NCBI RefSeq assembly: GCF_003687455.1
Contig: NZ_PHOA01000001.1
Location: 1-64,000 of the forward strand
Direction of reading: 5' to 3'
DNA from: Kocuria tytonicola
GTDB taxonomy: Bacteria; Actinomycetota; Actinomycetes; Actinomycetales; Micrococcaceae
DNA: 64,000 nt
Shown here: positions 8,007 to 16,504 of the stretch, one piece after another
How the letters are laid out: each line of letters opens with the position of its first letter
Numbering within the stretch: the stretch's first letter is position 1
The notes under the pieces: generated by a model
What the model was told of the DNA's origin: nothing
The model's database searches: none
Seen by the model: the letters and a program-made list of their open reading frames with translations, nothing else
Position numbers and translations under genes: made by a program

Positions 8007-9290
8007 ATGACTTCACAGTTCGGCCAGACACGTTCCGAGCAGGGCCTCTCCCTGCTGCGCTCCGGTTACCTCTTCGCCTCCCGCGCACGACGCCGCGCGG
8101 GCCTGTCCGCGGACTCGGGTTGCCCCGTGCGCATGCCGCTGCTGGGCAAGCAGACCGTCCTGGTCCGCGGCGAGGAGGGCGTCAAGCTCTTCTACGACAC
8201 GTCCCGTGTGCAGCGCGAGGGCGCCATGCCCGGCGTCGTGCAGGGCCCGCTCTTCGGGGCGGGCGCCGTGCACGGCCTGGACGGCGAGGCCCACCGGGTG
8301 CGCAAGAACCAGCTCGCGGACATGGCGTACGAGGACGAACGCGTGGCCGCGTACAAGCCGTACGTGGCGCAGGAGCTCGAGGACCTCGTGAAGCGGTGGA
8401 AGGACGGCGACACCGTCTACGACAGCACCGCCATCGCCTTCGGCCGCGCGTCCTTCCGCTGGGCCGGGATCCAGTGGGGCGTGCCGGAGATGGACCGCTG
8501 GGCCCACCGCATGAGCCGCCTGCTGGACACCTTCGGGCGTCCCGCCAACCACCTGGTCTCCCGGCTGGACCGGATCGCCCTGGACCGCCGTTTCGCCGCG
8601 CTCATCAAGGACGTGCGCTCGGGGAAGGTCGCCGCGCCCGAGGACTCGGTGCTCGCCCACATGGCCGGGCTCGTGGACGAGAACGGCAAGCTGGTGGACG
8701 CCAAGACCGCGGGCATCGAGCTGCAGAACCTCACCCGCCCGAACGTGGCCGTGGCCCGCTTCGCGGCGTTCGCCGCCACCGCGCTCGTGGAGCACCCCGA
8801 GTGGGTGGAGCGCATCCGCGCGGCGTCCGAGCAGCGCGGCGGCACCCTGCTGGACGTGCCCGAGGCCGTGGCCTTCGCGCAGGAGGTCCGCCGCGTGTAC
8901 CCGTTCGTGCCCATGCTCCCCGCCGAGGTCACCCAGGACACCGAGATCCAGGGCTGCCCCGTGCACAAGGGCGAGCGCGTGGTCCTGGACATCCTGGGGA
9001 CCAACACGGACCCGGCGTCCTGGGACCGGGCGGCCACGTTCGACGCCGAGCGGTTCCTGGGGGTGGAGGACGCCGAGGCGATCCCCACGTTCATCCCCCA
9101 GGGCGGCGCGGACGTGCGCACGGGTCACCGCTGCCCCGGCGAGAAGATCGCGGTCACGTCCCTCTCCGCCGCCGTGGTGGCCCTGTGCCGTCCGGAGGTG
9201 CAGCTGCCCAGCGACCAGGACGACCTCACCTTCTCCTGGACCCACATGCTGACCCGCCCGAGCACCGGGGTGCGGGTGCGCCGCGCCTGA
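8007..9290 (+). CDS. Cytochrome P450 CYP152, fatty-acid peroxygenase/decarboxylase (OleT-like)
   Basis: 427-residue H2O2-dependent P450 of the CYP152 family. The heme thiolate is Cys376 in RTGHRCPGEKI. The I-helix carries NLTRPNVAVARF with Arg244-Pro245, the carboxylate-binding pair that defines CYP152. In the B-region, LFGAGAVHGLDGEAH puts His89 where hydroxylases such as BS-beta have Gln and the decarboxylase OleT has His, so alpha/beta-hydroxylation with substantial decarboxylation to 1-alkenes is likely. No ferredoxin or reductase gene is adjacent, as expected for a peroxygenase. CATACT (7995-8000) ends 6 bases before the ATG, suggesting a leaderless message. Confidence 0.92.
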   Translation: MTSQFGQTRSEQGLSLLRSGYLFASRARRRAGLSADSGCPVRMPLLGKQTVLVRGEEGVKLFYDTSRVQREGAMPGVVQGPLFGAGAVHGLDGEAHRVRKNQLADMAYEDERVAAYKPYVAQELEDLVKRWKDGDTVYDSTAIAFGRASFRWAGIQWGVPEMDRWAHRMSRLLDTFGRPANHLVSRLDRIALDRRFAALIKDVRSGKVAAPEDSVLAHMAGLVDENGKLVDAKTAGIELQNLTRPNVAVARFAAFAATALVEHPEWVERIRAASEQRGGTLLDVPEAVAFAQEVRRVYPFVPMLPAEVTQDTEIQGCPVHKGERVVLDILGTNTDPASWDRAATFDAERFLGVEDAEAIPTFIPQGGADVRTGHRCPGEKIAVTSLSAAVVALCRPEVQLPSDQDDLTFSWTHMLTRPSTGVRVRRA

Positions 9291-9302
9291 CGCCCCCGCA
9301 CG

Positions 9303-9348
9303 ACCGCGGGCCCCGCACGGTGACGATGCGCTGTGCGGGGCCCGCGGT
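9303..9348 (+). terminator. Strong hairpin terminator between P450 and M23 genes
   Basis: ACCGCGGGCCCCGCAC (9303-9318) pairs perfectly over 16 bases with GTGCGGGGCCCGCGGT (9333-9348). It begins 12 bases after the P450 stop and lies between convergent genes, so it can serve both strands. No T-run follows on the plus strand. Confidence 0.65.
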
Positions 9349-9380
9349 GTCTGAGGGGCTTCTGTGGGTGACTCCTGTGG

Positions 9381-11111
9381 CTACTTCACGGGAGCCGCAG
9401 GGGCGCCGGCTCCGGGGGCGGCAGGGGCTGCGGGCGCGGCCGCCCCGGGTGCAGCAGCCCCGGGGTTCGTCGCGGCGCCCGGAACCGTCGCAGCGGCAGG
9501 GCGGTAGACAGGTGCCCTGAGCGCCTCGGCCCGCAGTGCCGCCAGGGCATCCGTCGCGGCCTTGGTGAGCGCGGAGTTCACGGGCTTCGTGCTCCCGGGC
9601 GGAGGCGACGCCGCCGTCACCGCGTTGCTCGCCGCGAGCAGCTTCACCATGTAGGGGTCAGTGGTGGGCACCTTGAGCGTGCTCCCCTGGGCAAGGAGAG
9701 CCTTGAGCTCCACGTCCAGGGGGGAGCCAACCCTGTAGGCCTCAACCTGCTGCTTCTCGGGCAGCGCCAGGTGCGCGCCCACCGTAGCCTGGGTCCGCTG
9801 CTGCAGCTGCATCTTGGTGCCCAGGCTGTTGATGGGAGCCACCCGCGGATCCACGGGCTTGGGCTCTGGAGGGGTTACCGGTGGCTTGTCTTTGACCGGC
9901 CGTTTGGGCTGGGGGACCGGCCCAGGTTTTGCACCATCGTCCGGCTTACCGGCGGAGGGCCTGGGAACGGTCGGGGTCTTGGGAGGGTGAACCACCGGGG
10001 GGTGGGGCTTGCTCGGAGCACCGGTCTTCGGGGGCTGCTTCCCGCTCCCGTCAGCCACGGTTCGCCCGTTACCCGAACCCTGCGACGGTGTGGTCGCGGG
10101 CTTCTTGGCAGGCGCCTTCTTCTGCCCCTTGGAGGTCTCCTTCGCCGGTGCCGTCTTCTGCCCCAGGGCCCTGATCTGGTCCTGGGACTTGGCGGGTGCC
10201 TTCTTGGGGGCGTGACCGCCGTCCGTGCCGGGCCTGGTCGCTGCCGGGGGCTGCGCCGCACCGGCCTGGTCCGCGTTGGAGTAGGCCGGACGGGATGCCG
10301 GGATGATCTTCTCCCCGACCTTCCAGTCGAAGGACTGCGGATCCACCACCTTGCCGTTGACCCACGTCTCGAAGTGCAGGTGAGGTCCGGTCACGCGCAG
10401 GCCCGTGTGCCCCACGGCGCCCAGCTGCTCGGACGCCTTGAGGTGGTCCCCCACCCGGACCATGACCTTGCTCATGTGGTTGTAGGTGGTCTTCATGCCG
10501 TTGGCGTGGGAGACCTCCACACGGTTGCCGCCCCACACGTCCCAGAACACGGCGGTCACAGTGCCGTCCATGGCGGCCACCACCGGTGACCCCTCCGGGG
10601 CGGAGATGTCCGTGCCGTTGTGCAGCTCGTGCCGGCCGTCGTCCGGGGCGGTGCGCCAGCCGAACTCCCCGCCCTTGAGCACGATCACCGGCTGGGCGGG
10701 CGCGATCAGCGTGTTGACGGGGAGCTCGCCGTCGAAGATGGGCGGTGCGTGCTCGGCCGAGCTCACGGGGGGAAAGGCCGCTCCCCCTGCACCGCTGCTG
10801 CCGTTCGCAACAGCCGTCTTGTTGCTGAGGGACACCAGCGACGTGTCCTGGGCGGCGGAGATGGCGGCGTGGTCCGGCGTGGCGGCGAAGAGCGAGGGGG
10901 CAACCGGCTGCGCGGCGTCGTCGGCCCGGCCGGAGTGCGCGGAACGCTGGGGCCCCTGGGGGTCCTGCGCCATGGCGGGCTGCCAGGGGGCCACCTCGGT
11001 GCCGTTGCTCAGCGCCACGCTCCCCGCGACCAGCAGGGGGAAGGAGGTGAACGCCATGAGAGCCATGGACGGCTTCCTGGCGGGGGTGGAACGTGCGCGT
11101 GAGCGAGCCAT
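9381..11111 (-). CDS. Secreted M23-family peptidase with long low-complexity tail
   Basis: 576-residue exported zinc endopeptidase expected to cut peptidoglycan cross-links. The start ATG at 11111 gives an Arg-rich n-region and hydrophobic core (MALMAFTSFPLLVAGSVALS). The LytM domain occupies about residues 155-270: GWRTAPDDGRHELHNGTD and GPHLHFETWVNGK supply the HxxxD...HxH zinc ligands. The remaining ~300 residues are Pro/Lys/Ala-rich, followed by a helical segment and a PGAAAPGAAAP tail suited to spanning the wall. An in-frame ATG at 11204 would add 31 residues without a signal sequence and is less likely. Confidence 0.88.
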   Translation of the reverse strand: MARSRARSTPARKPSMALMAFTSFPLLVAGSVALSNGTEVAPWQPAMAQDPQGPQRSAHSGRADDAAQPVAPSLFAATPDHAAISAAQDTSLVSLSNKTAVANGSSGAGGAAFPPVSSAEHAPPIFDGELPVNTLIAPAQPVIVLKGGEFGWRTAPDDGRHELHNGTDISAPEGSPVVAAMDGTVTAVFWDVWGGNRVEVSHANGMKTTYNHMSKVMVRVGDHLKASEQLGAVGHTGLRVTGPHLHFETWVNGKVVDPQSFDWKVGEKIIPASRPAYSNADQAGAAQPPAATRPGTDGGHAPKKAPAKSQDQIRALGQKTAPAKETSKGQKKAPAKKPATTPSQGSGNGRTVADGSGKQPPKTGAPSKPHPPVVHPPKTPTVPRPSAGKPDDGAKPGPVPQPKRPVKDKPPVTPPEPKPVDPRVAPINSLGTKMQLQQRTQATVGAHLALPEKQQVEAYRVGSPLDVELKALLAQGSTLKVPTTDPYMVKLLAASNAVTAASPPPGSTKPVNSALTKAATDALAALRAEALRAPVYRPAAATVPGAATNPGAAAPGAAAPAAPAAPGAGAPAAPVK

Positions 11112-11234
11112 AGGTTGATCGTGTCTCCCGGAATGGACGTCGGCACCGTGAGCCCTGGGGCCGATAGTCAGTAGACCCAGTCTAGGTGAACTGCGGGTTT
11201 CCATGTCGTTTCATGAACAGGAATCCGGAACGTG

Positions 11235-11759
11235 TCAGTAGCGCCCGGTCCAGTCCTCGTCCACGAGCCCGCGGACGTAGGCCGCCTGGCCCACGTGCTG
11301 GGCGGCGTCGTCGATCGTGGAGACGATCCGCGCACCCCGGGTGACGGGCGGGTCCCAGGAGTCGTCCACGACCTCGTCCAGCTCCTCGTCCGAGAGGCTC
11401 CGGAGGTACTGGGCGGTGGCGCAGCAGACCGCGCGGAGGTAGCCCACGAGCAGCCCGGGGTCCGAGAGGCGCACCCGGGCGACGTCCTCGGGCCGGTCCC
11501 CGAAGCCGAAGTCCTCGGCCGCGCGGTCCAGGCCGAAGGAGCCGCTCCAGCCCTCGGCGGTCCAGACCTGCTCCGCGTCGCACAGCTGAGCGATCTGCAC
11601 GTCCTGCTGCCGCGCGGCGTGCCACAGCAGCCAGGACATGGAGTTGTGCGTGTTCTCCGGCATGCGGTTCAAGACCTCCGCGGAGACGTTCTCCACCGCG
11701 GCCTCGGCCGCCTCCACGGGACGCCGTGCCGCGTCCGCCAACAGTTCCTGAGCACTCAT
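11235..11759 (-). CDS. DinB-family protein (mycothiol-dependent isomerase-like fold)
   Basis: 174-residue four-helix-bundle protein. SWLLWHAARQQDVQIAQL supplies the first metal-ligand His, and DDAAQHVGQAAYVRGLVDE the C-terminal His pattern of DinB/DUF664 proteins. In actinobacteria many members use mycothiol or act as metal-dependent S-transferases; substrate unknown. Start chosen at 11759, where AGGTGG stands 4 bases upstream. The reading frame stays open for another 66 codons upstream, but that part has no family similarity. The gene is probably monocistronic. Confidence 0.8.
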   Translation of the reverse strand: MSAQELLADAARRPVEAAEAAVENVSAEVLNRMPENTHNSMSWLLWHAARQQDVQIAQLCDAEQVWTAEGWSGSFGLDRAAEDFGFGDRPEDVARVRLSDPGLLVGYLRAVCCATAQYLRSLSDEELDEVVDDSWDPPVTRGARIVSTIDDAAQHVGQAAYVRGLVDEDWTGRY

Positions 11760-11949
11760 GGTCCACCTGATTCCGCGCCGGTTCCGTGTGATCTGCCTCC
11801 CACTGTACGGCCGTCGTGAAGAGCCCGGGGCGGCGCCCGGGCGTGTGTCTGCACCGTGGCGAGGCACCGAAACCCTGAGCTCGGAGGGGCGCGGCGGGGC
11901 ACCGTGGCGGAACCATGACCGGGAGCCCGTGATGCCCGGTGCCCGGGCA

Positions 11950-12798
11950 TCACGCACTCTTCAGCACCAGCCGCACGAACTCCGCCACCTCCGAGGAGCG
12001 CTCCTGCGCCCGCCACACCACGTGCACCGGAACGGGGTCCAACCCCGCGGCGGGACGGACCACCAGGGACGGGTGGTTGTAGTAGCGCATGGTCGACTCC
12101 GGGGTGATCCCGTAGCGGCGCGGGTCCGCGGCGATCGCGACGATCCACTCATCCACTCCGTGCACGGGCACCACCTCGGCGGGATGCAGCGCCTGCACCC
12201 ACTGCGCGGTGGTGGTGCCACCGTCCACGTTCACCACCGCGTGGCCGCCCCGCAGGTCCTCCGCCGTCACGCGTGGCTTCTCGTGCAGGGCGCTGTCCCC
12301 CGAGTGCACGACCACCCGGTCCTCCCGGTACAGCACCCTGCTCCGCACCCCGGGCGCCGTGACGGGACCGCGCACCACGGCGACGTCGGCCGCGCCCCCG
12401 GCCACGGCGGCGTCGGGCGCGGGGACCTGTTCCAGGCGGCACGGGGCGTCGGGGTGCGCGGCGTTCCACGAGCGCACAGCACCCGAGAACGCCGCTTCCA
12501 GTCCGGCCCACGCGTAGGCGACCGTCACAGGCCACGAGCGCCAGCGCGCGGGGTCCACGAGCGCGTCGAAGGACTCCTGGACCTGCACGCAGCGCCGCGC
12601 GAACTCCTCGCCATCCGCCGTGAGCACCGCGCCGTGCGGCCCGCGCTCCACCAGCCGCACCCCCACGGCCGCCTCGATCTCCCGCAGCATGCGTGACGCC
12701 GTGGGCTGGGTGGTCCCCAGTGCGCGCGCCGCGCCCGACAACGACGGCGCCGCGGCCAGCGCCGCGAACATCCGCACGTGCCGCAGCTCCAGAGTCAT
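11950..12798 (-). CDS. LysR-family transcriptional regulator
   Basis: 282-residue regulator. The N-terminal winged helix reads LELRHVRMFAALAAAPSLSGAARALGTTQPTASRMLREIE, and residues ~90-280 form the LysR substrate-binding domain. The gene faces the EamA exporter across a 100-base gap, the usual arrangement for a LysR protein controlling its divergent neighbour. On the minus strand TACGCT (12810-12805) ends 6 bases before the ATG, so the message is probably leaderless. The reading frame stays open far upstream, but the extension overlaps the EamA gene and has no similarity to the family. Confidence 0.88.
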   Translation of the reverse strand: MTLELRHVRMFAALAAAPSLSGAARALGTTQPTASRMLREIEAAVGVRLVERGPHGAVLTADGEEFARRCVQVQESFDALVDPARWRSWPVTVAYAWAGLEAAFSGAVRSWNAAHPDAPCRLEQVPAPDAAVAGGAADVAVVRGPVTAPGVRSRVLYREDRVVVHSGDSALHEKPRVTAEDLRGGHAVVNVDGGTTTAQWVQALHPAEVVPVHGVDEWIVAIAADPRRYGITPESTMRYYNHPSLVVRPAAGLDPVPVHVVWRAQERSSEVAEFVRLVLKSA

Positions 12799-12898
12799 GC
12801 GCCCAGCGTATAGCGGTGCGCACGGGGAGGTCTTCCCGGGACGTTCCCGCCGCGGGACGCTGGACCGACCACCGCCACCCACACCCGGAGGAACTGCC

Positions 12899-13843
12899 GT
12901 GACCGGACCCCGCAACACCGTGGCCCTGGGGCTGTTCCTGCTGCTGTGGTCCAGCGGAGCGGTGGCCACGGCCCTCGGGCTCACCCGGCTGGACCCCGCG
13001 GTGTTCCTGCTGCTGCGCGCCGTGGTCACCGCGGGGATCGCGTGGCTGCTGTGGGCGTTCGTGCGCTCTCCCCTGCCCCGCACGCGTGGACAGTGGGGTG
13101 CCGTGCTCGTCACCGGGCTGCTCATGCACGTGCTGTACCAGGGGCTGTTCTTCGGCTCACTCGCCGCGGGGATCGCCCCGGGGCTGCTGTCCCTGGTGGT
13201 GGCGTGCCAGCCGCTGCTGACCGCCGTGGTCACGGGGCAGCGCGGCCTGCTGGCCTGGGCTGGCATCCTGCTGGGACTCGGCGGTCTGGTCCTGGCGTGC
13301 TCCCCCGAGTTCTCGGGGGCGGACTCCACCCTGGGGGGCGTGGTCGCCGCCGCAGGCGCCCTGCTGGCCCTGACCGCGGCCACCCTGGTGCAGGCGCGCA
13401 GCACCCGCGTGGGCGTCCTCGCGAACCTGGCCCTGCAGAGCACCACCGCCGTTCCCGTGTTCCTGCTGGCGGCCCTGGTGCTGCGCCCCGCTCTGCCACC
13501 GCTGGCCCCGGCCACGATCGGCCCGGTGCTGTGGATGGGCGCCGTGGTGGGTGTTGCCGCCACCGGCCTGCTCTACTGGCTCGTGCGCCGCGTGGACGTG
13601 GTGACGGTGACCAGCGTGCAGTTCCTGGTCCCGGCCGTGACCGCCGTGCTGGACTGGATGGTGCGCGGACAGTCCCTCCACGGCGTCACCCTGGCGGGCA
13701 TGGCCGTGGTGATCTGCGCGCTCTTCGTCTTCGAACGGGGCCGACGACGCCGCGGGGCCGCGACCGGCGCGCCACGCACCGGCCGCGACCCCGCCGCAGG
13801 GTCCGCGACGCACCGGGCGTCGCGACCGTCTCAGTCGTTGTAG
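12899..13843 (+). CDS. EamA/DMT-family transporter
   Basis: 314-residue drug/metabolite transporter with ten hydrophobic helices in two EamA repeats (residues ~5-135 and ~145-280), for example LGLFLLLWSSGAVATALGLTRL and ALLALTAATLVQARSTR. The GTG start at 12899 is fixed by GGAGGAACTGCC immediately before it. It is divergently arranged with the LysR gene and is probably its target; an amino-acid or metabolite export role is typical of the family but unproven. The basic, Ala/Arg-rich last 35 residues overlap the convergent SnoaL-like gene by 13 bases. Confidence 0.88.
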   Translation: MTGPRNTVALGLFLLLWSSGAVATALGLTRLDPAVFLLLRAVVTAGIAWLLWAFVRSPLPRTRGQWGAVLVTGLLMHVLYQGLFFGSLAAGIAPGLLSLVVACQPLLTAVVTGQRGLLAWAGILLGLGGLVLACSPEFSGADSTLGGVVAAAGALLALTAATLVQARSTRVGVLANLALQSTTAVPVFLLAALVLRPALPPLAPATIGPVLWMGAVVGVAATGLLYWLVRRVDVVTVTSVQFLVPAVTAVLDWMVRGQSLHGVTLAGMAVVICALFVFERGRRRRGAATGAPRTGRDPAAGSATHRASRPSQSL

Positions 13844-14307
13844 GTCAGGCACTCCTCGATGGGCCAGCCCAGCTGCTCCCACATGGGCAGCTTGTTCCAC
13901 TCCTTGACGAACTCCGTGAGCTTGCCGTCCTTCGCGCGGAACAGCGCGCACGCGGTCCAGGTGGCCTGGCGGCCGGTGGGCTGGATGTCGCCGTGCGGGG
14001 CGCCCTTGTGAGTGCCCTGGGCGGTGTAGCGCAGGGCCACGCGGTCGTCCTTCACGAACTCCACGTCGAAGCTCGCGAAGTGCAGGTCGTCCAGTTTGGT
14101 CATGAGCTCGCCGTGGACGTCCGCGTACTGCTCCAGCGTCTCGGTGCCCGGGAACGTGGTGGGTCCCACGAACCTGTTGCCGGGAGCGCACAGGTGCGCC
14201 ACGGCGTCGGCGCTGGCCTCACCCGGGGTGTAGGCGATGCGCATGTACTCCTTGGCCAGCTCCAGGTTGGTCTGCTCCTGCTCGGTGAGGTTCTTCAGAT
14301 CCGCCAT
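13831..14307 (-). CDS. SnoaL/NTF2-like protein
   Basis: 158-residue protein of the NTF2-like cone fold: ELAKEYMRIAYTPGEASADAVAHLCAPGNRFVGP at the start, then the beta strands FASFDVEFVKDDRVALRYTAQGTHKG and FRAKDGKLTEFVKEWN. Such proteins bind or isomerise small hydrophobic molecules, or are simply annotated as ester-cyclase-like. Start set by AAGGAGCATCCC before the ATG. It lies 155 bases downstream of the aldehyde dehydrogenase on the same strand, with a strong hairpin between them, so joint transcription is possible but probably attenuated. Confidence 0.78.
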   Translation of the reverse strand: MADLKNLTEQEQTNLELAKEYMRIAYTPGEASADAVAHLCAPGNRFVGPTTFPGTETLEQYADVHGELMTKLDDLHFASFDVEFVKDDRVALRYTAQGTHKGAPHGDIQPTGRQATWTACALFRAKDGKLTEFVKEWNKLPMWEQLGWPIEECLTYND

Positions 14308-14401
14308 GGGATGCTCCTTCTCTTCGCGTGGCGGGGCGGGGCCCCGCGGCTGCTGGTGTCGTGCGGTCGGTGGCGCCGCGGCGTCGTCGTCCGACAGGGC
14401 A

Positions 14402-14441
14402 GGTGCCCGGGACCGCGTGCGAGCACGCGACCCCGGGCACC
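14402..14441 (-). terminator. Hairpin between aldehyde dehydrogenase and SnoaL-like gene
   Basis: GGTGCCCGGG (14402-14411) pairs with CCCGGGCACC (14432-14441), with an inner GCGTGC/GCACGC stem (14415-14420 and 14423-14428). It begins about 20 bases after the dehydrogenase stop, the expected place for a terminator, but no T-run follows. Confidence 0.55.
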
Positions 14442-14462
14442 CGTGTGGTGGTGCGTGCGGGG

Positions 14463-15833
14463 TCAGCCCGCCACGCGCACCAGCTTGGTGTTGGAGAACT
14501 CGTCGAAGCCCCAGCGGCCCAGCTCGCGGCCGTAGCCGGAGCGGCGCACGCCGCCGAACGGCAGGCCCGGCATGGTGGTGCCGTGCTCGTTGACGTAGGT
14601 CATGCCCACCTCGAGCCGGCGCGCGACCTCCTCGGCCTTCGCGGCGTCCGCGCTCCACACGGAACCGGACAGGCCGAAGTCGGAGTCGTTGGCGATCTCC
14701 ACGGCCTCGTCCACCGAGTCGTAGGAGTAGACCACGGCCACGGGGCCGAAGATCTCCTCCTTGTAGGCGTCCATCTCCCGGGTGACACCGGTCAGGACGG
14801 CCGGGGACATCCACGCGCCGTCCTGCTCCAGGGCCTTGCCGCCGGTGTGCAGGGTGGCGCCCTGCTCCACGGCGCGCTGCACCTGGGCCACGGCGTCGTC
14901 GCGGCCCTCGGTGGAGGACAGCGGGCCGATCTTGGTGTCCTCGGCCAGGGGGTCGCCCACCTTCATGCCCTCGACGGTCTCCACGACCTTGGCCACGAAC
15001 TCGTCGACCATGGACGAGGGCACCAGGATGCGCTTGGGCGAGTTGCAGGCCTGGCCCGCGTTGCGCATGCGGGTGGTCGCCACGGTCTTGGCGGTCTTGG
15101 CCACGTCCACGTCGTCGAGCACGATCAGCGGGTCGGAGCCACCGAGCTCCAGCACGCTCTTCTTGAGGTTCTGGGCGGCGGTGACGGCAACGGCCTTGCC
15201 CGCGCCCTCGCTGCCGGTCAGCGAGACACCGCGCACGCGGGGGTCCGCGATGATGTCCGTGATCTGGTCCGTGCTCGCGAACAGGTTGATGTAGGCGTCC
15301 TCGGGGATGCCTGCGGCGTGCAGGATCTCCTCGATCAGCTCACCCGTGCGGGCGCAGATGGAGGCGTGCTTGAGCAGCACCGTGTTGCCCAGCATCAGGT
15401 TCGGCGCCGCGAAACGGGCCACCTGGTACTGCGGGAAGTTCCACGGCATGACGCCCACGAGCACACCCACGGGCTCGGTGACCACCACGGACTTGGCGCT
15501 GTCGCCCACGTCCAGGGTCTCCTCCTCCATGAGGGCCGGGCCGTGCTCCGCGTACCAGCGGTAGATCGCGGAGGACAGGGCCACCTCGCCCTGTGCCTGC
15601 TTGAACGGCTTGCCCATCTCGGTGCTGATCACGCGGGCGAGCTCGTCCCCGCGGGTCTCGTACGCATCCGCGACGGCGCTCAGCGCCTTCGCGCGCTGCT
15701 CCACCGGGGTGGCGCGCCAGGACGTGAAGGCTGCGTCCGCGCGCTCGACGGCGCGGGCGATCTCCGCGTCCGTGGCGGAGGTGAACTCCTGCTCCACGAC
15801 TCCGGTGGCTGGATTCTCTGTGCGGTAGGCCAT
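14463..15833 (-). CDS. NAD(P)-dependent aldehyde dehydrogenase, succinate-semialdehyde type
   Basis: 456-residue soluble enzyme oxidising an aldehyde, probably succinate semialdehyde, to the acid. Visible motifs are the cofactor site MPWNFPQYQVARFAAPN, the glutamate motif LELGGSDPLIVLDDVDV, the catalytic Cys in GQACNSPKRILV, and EEIFGPVAVVYSYDS. At 456 residues it fits the shorter GabD/Sad-type subgroup. AAGGAAACC precedes the ATG. No GABA transaminase is adjacent, so the exact substrate is inferred from subgroup alone. Confidence 0.88.
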   Translation of the reverse strand: MAYRTENPATGVVEQEFTSATDAEIARAVERADAAFTSWRATPVEQRAKALSAVADAYETRGDELARVISTEMGKPFKQAQGEVALSSAIYRWYAEHGPALMEEETLDVGDSAKSVVVTEPVGVLVGVMPWNFPQYQVARFAAPNLMLGNTVLLKHASICARTGELIEEILHAAGIPEDAYINLFASTDQITDIIADPRVRGVSLTGSEGAGKAVAVTAAQNLKKSVLELGGSDPLIVLDDVDVAKTAKTVATTRMRNAGQACNSPKRILVPSSMVDEFVAKVVETVEGMKVGDPLAEDTKIGPLSSTEGRDDAVAQVQRAVEQGATLHTGGKALEQDGAWMSPAVLTGVTREMDAYKEEIFGPVAVVYSYDSVDEAVEIANDSDFGLSGSVWSADAAKAEEVARRLEVGMTYVNEHGTTMPGLPFGGVRRSGYGRELGRWGFDEFSNTKLVRVAG

Positions 15834-15967
15834 GAGGTTTCCTTCTGTCTCGGACGATCGTGCATGTGGTCACCCGTGTTAACGAGGGCTCACCGGGGAA
15901 GATTCCCGCCTCTCGGGCCTTGACCCGTGTCCCGCCCCCTGAACACGCGTTGTTCTAGATTGAGCGC

Positions 15968-16504
15968 ATGACCACATCGGGGACAGTCCACGACGACGCG
16001 GCCGACCACGACGCCGTGTTTCCCGGTCCGCGCGGAACCGTGCTGCGGGCCCTCCCAGCCTGCGTCCTCGAGTTCGTGGGAACACCGTTCCTCGCGTGGT
16101 TCGTGCCCCGGGAAGCCGGACGCGACTGGTGGGCCCTGGGGATCATCGTGACCGCCCTGGCCGTGATGTTCCGGGCTGCCACGCTTGGGTCTCGTGGTCT
16201 GCCCAGGGCGGACCCCCACGTGGATCAGACACGGTGGCAGCGTGCCCTGGCCTCCGCTCGCCACCACGGGTCACTGCCCTCGGAGCCCGCCGTCCAGGTG
16301 ACGGCCGCGCGCGTGTCCTACGACAGAATCGCGGCGGGGATGACGTTCTTGTTCCTCTGGGCGGGCATTGCGTGCGGAGCGCTGGTGCGACCGGATCTGA
16401 ACTGGGTGTCCCCGCTCGGTGGTCTCATCGCCATCTCTGTCATTGCGTGGGCGCGGGTGCCGTCCGCATGGGCGTATCTGCGCCTGCACGCCGTGTCCGT
16501 GTGA
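15968..16504 (+). CDS. Small membrane protein of unknown function
   Basis: 178-residue protein with no family I recognise. Hydrophobic segments lie at about residues 27-43, 52-70, 122-140 and 145-160, separated by a basic, His-containing loop. TAGATT (15956-15961) ends exactly 6 bases before the ATG and there is no Shine-Dalgarno, suggesting a leaderless transcript. Its last 65 bases overlap, tail to tail, the end of the urea channel gene on the other strand. Confidence 0.65.
   Translation: MTTSGTVHDDAADHDAVFPGPRGTVLRALPACVLEFVGTPFLAWFVPREAGRDWWALGIIVTALAVMFRAATLGSRGLPRADPHVDQTRWQRALASARHHGSLPSEPAVQVTAARVSYDRIAAGMTFLFLWAGIACGALVRPDLNWVSPLGGLIAISVIAWARVPSAWAYLRLHAVSV

Noticed and set aside
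11112-11234. A c-di-AMP riboswitch before the M23 peptidase gene
   Set aside because: Such riboswitches are common before wall peptidases in actinobacteria, but the 120-base region is too short and I could not find the conserved core; only a small TAGAC/GTCTA inverted repeat is visible.
12799-13563. Long N-terminal extension of the LysR gene
   Set aside because: The extension is Arg/Ser-rich, overlaps the EamA gene, and the family N-terminus starts exactly at 12798 with a leaderless-type promoter.
14328-15923. A 531-codon open frame on the plus strand opposite the aldehyde dehydrogenase
   Set aside because: High-G+C DNA leaves long open frames opposite real genes; the product is His/Gly/Arg-rich without any family similarity, while the minus strand encodes a complete dehydrogenase.
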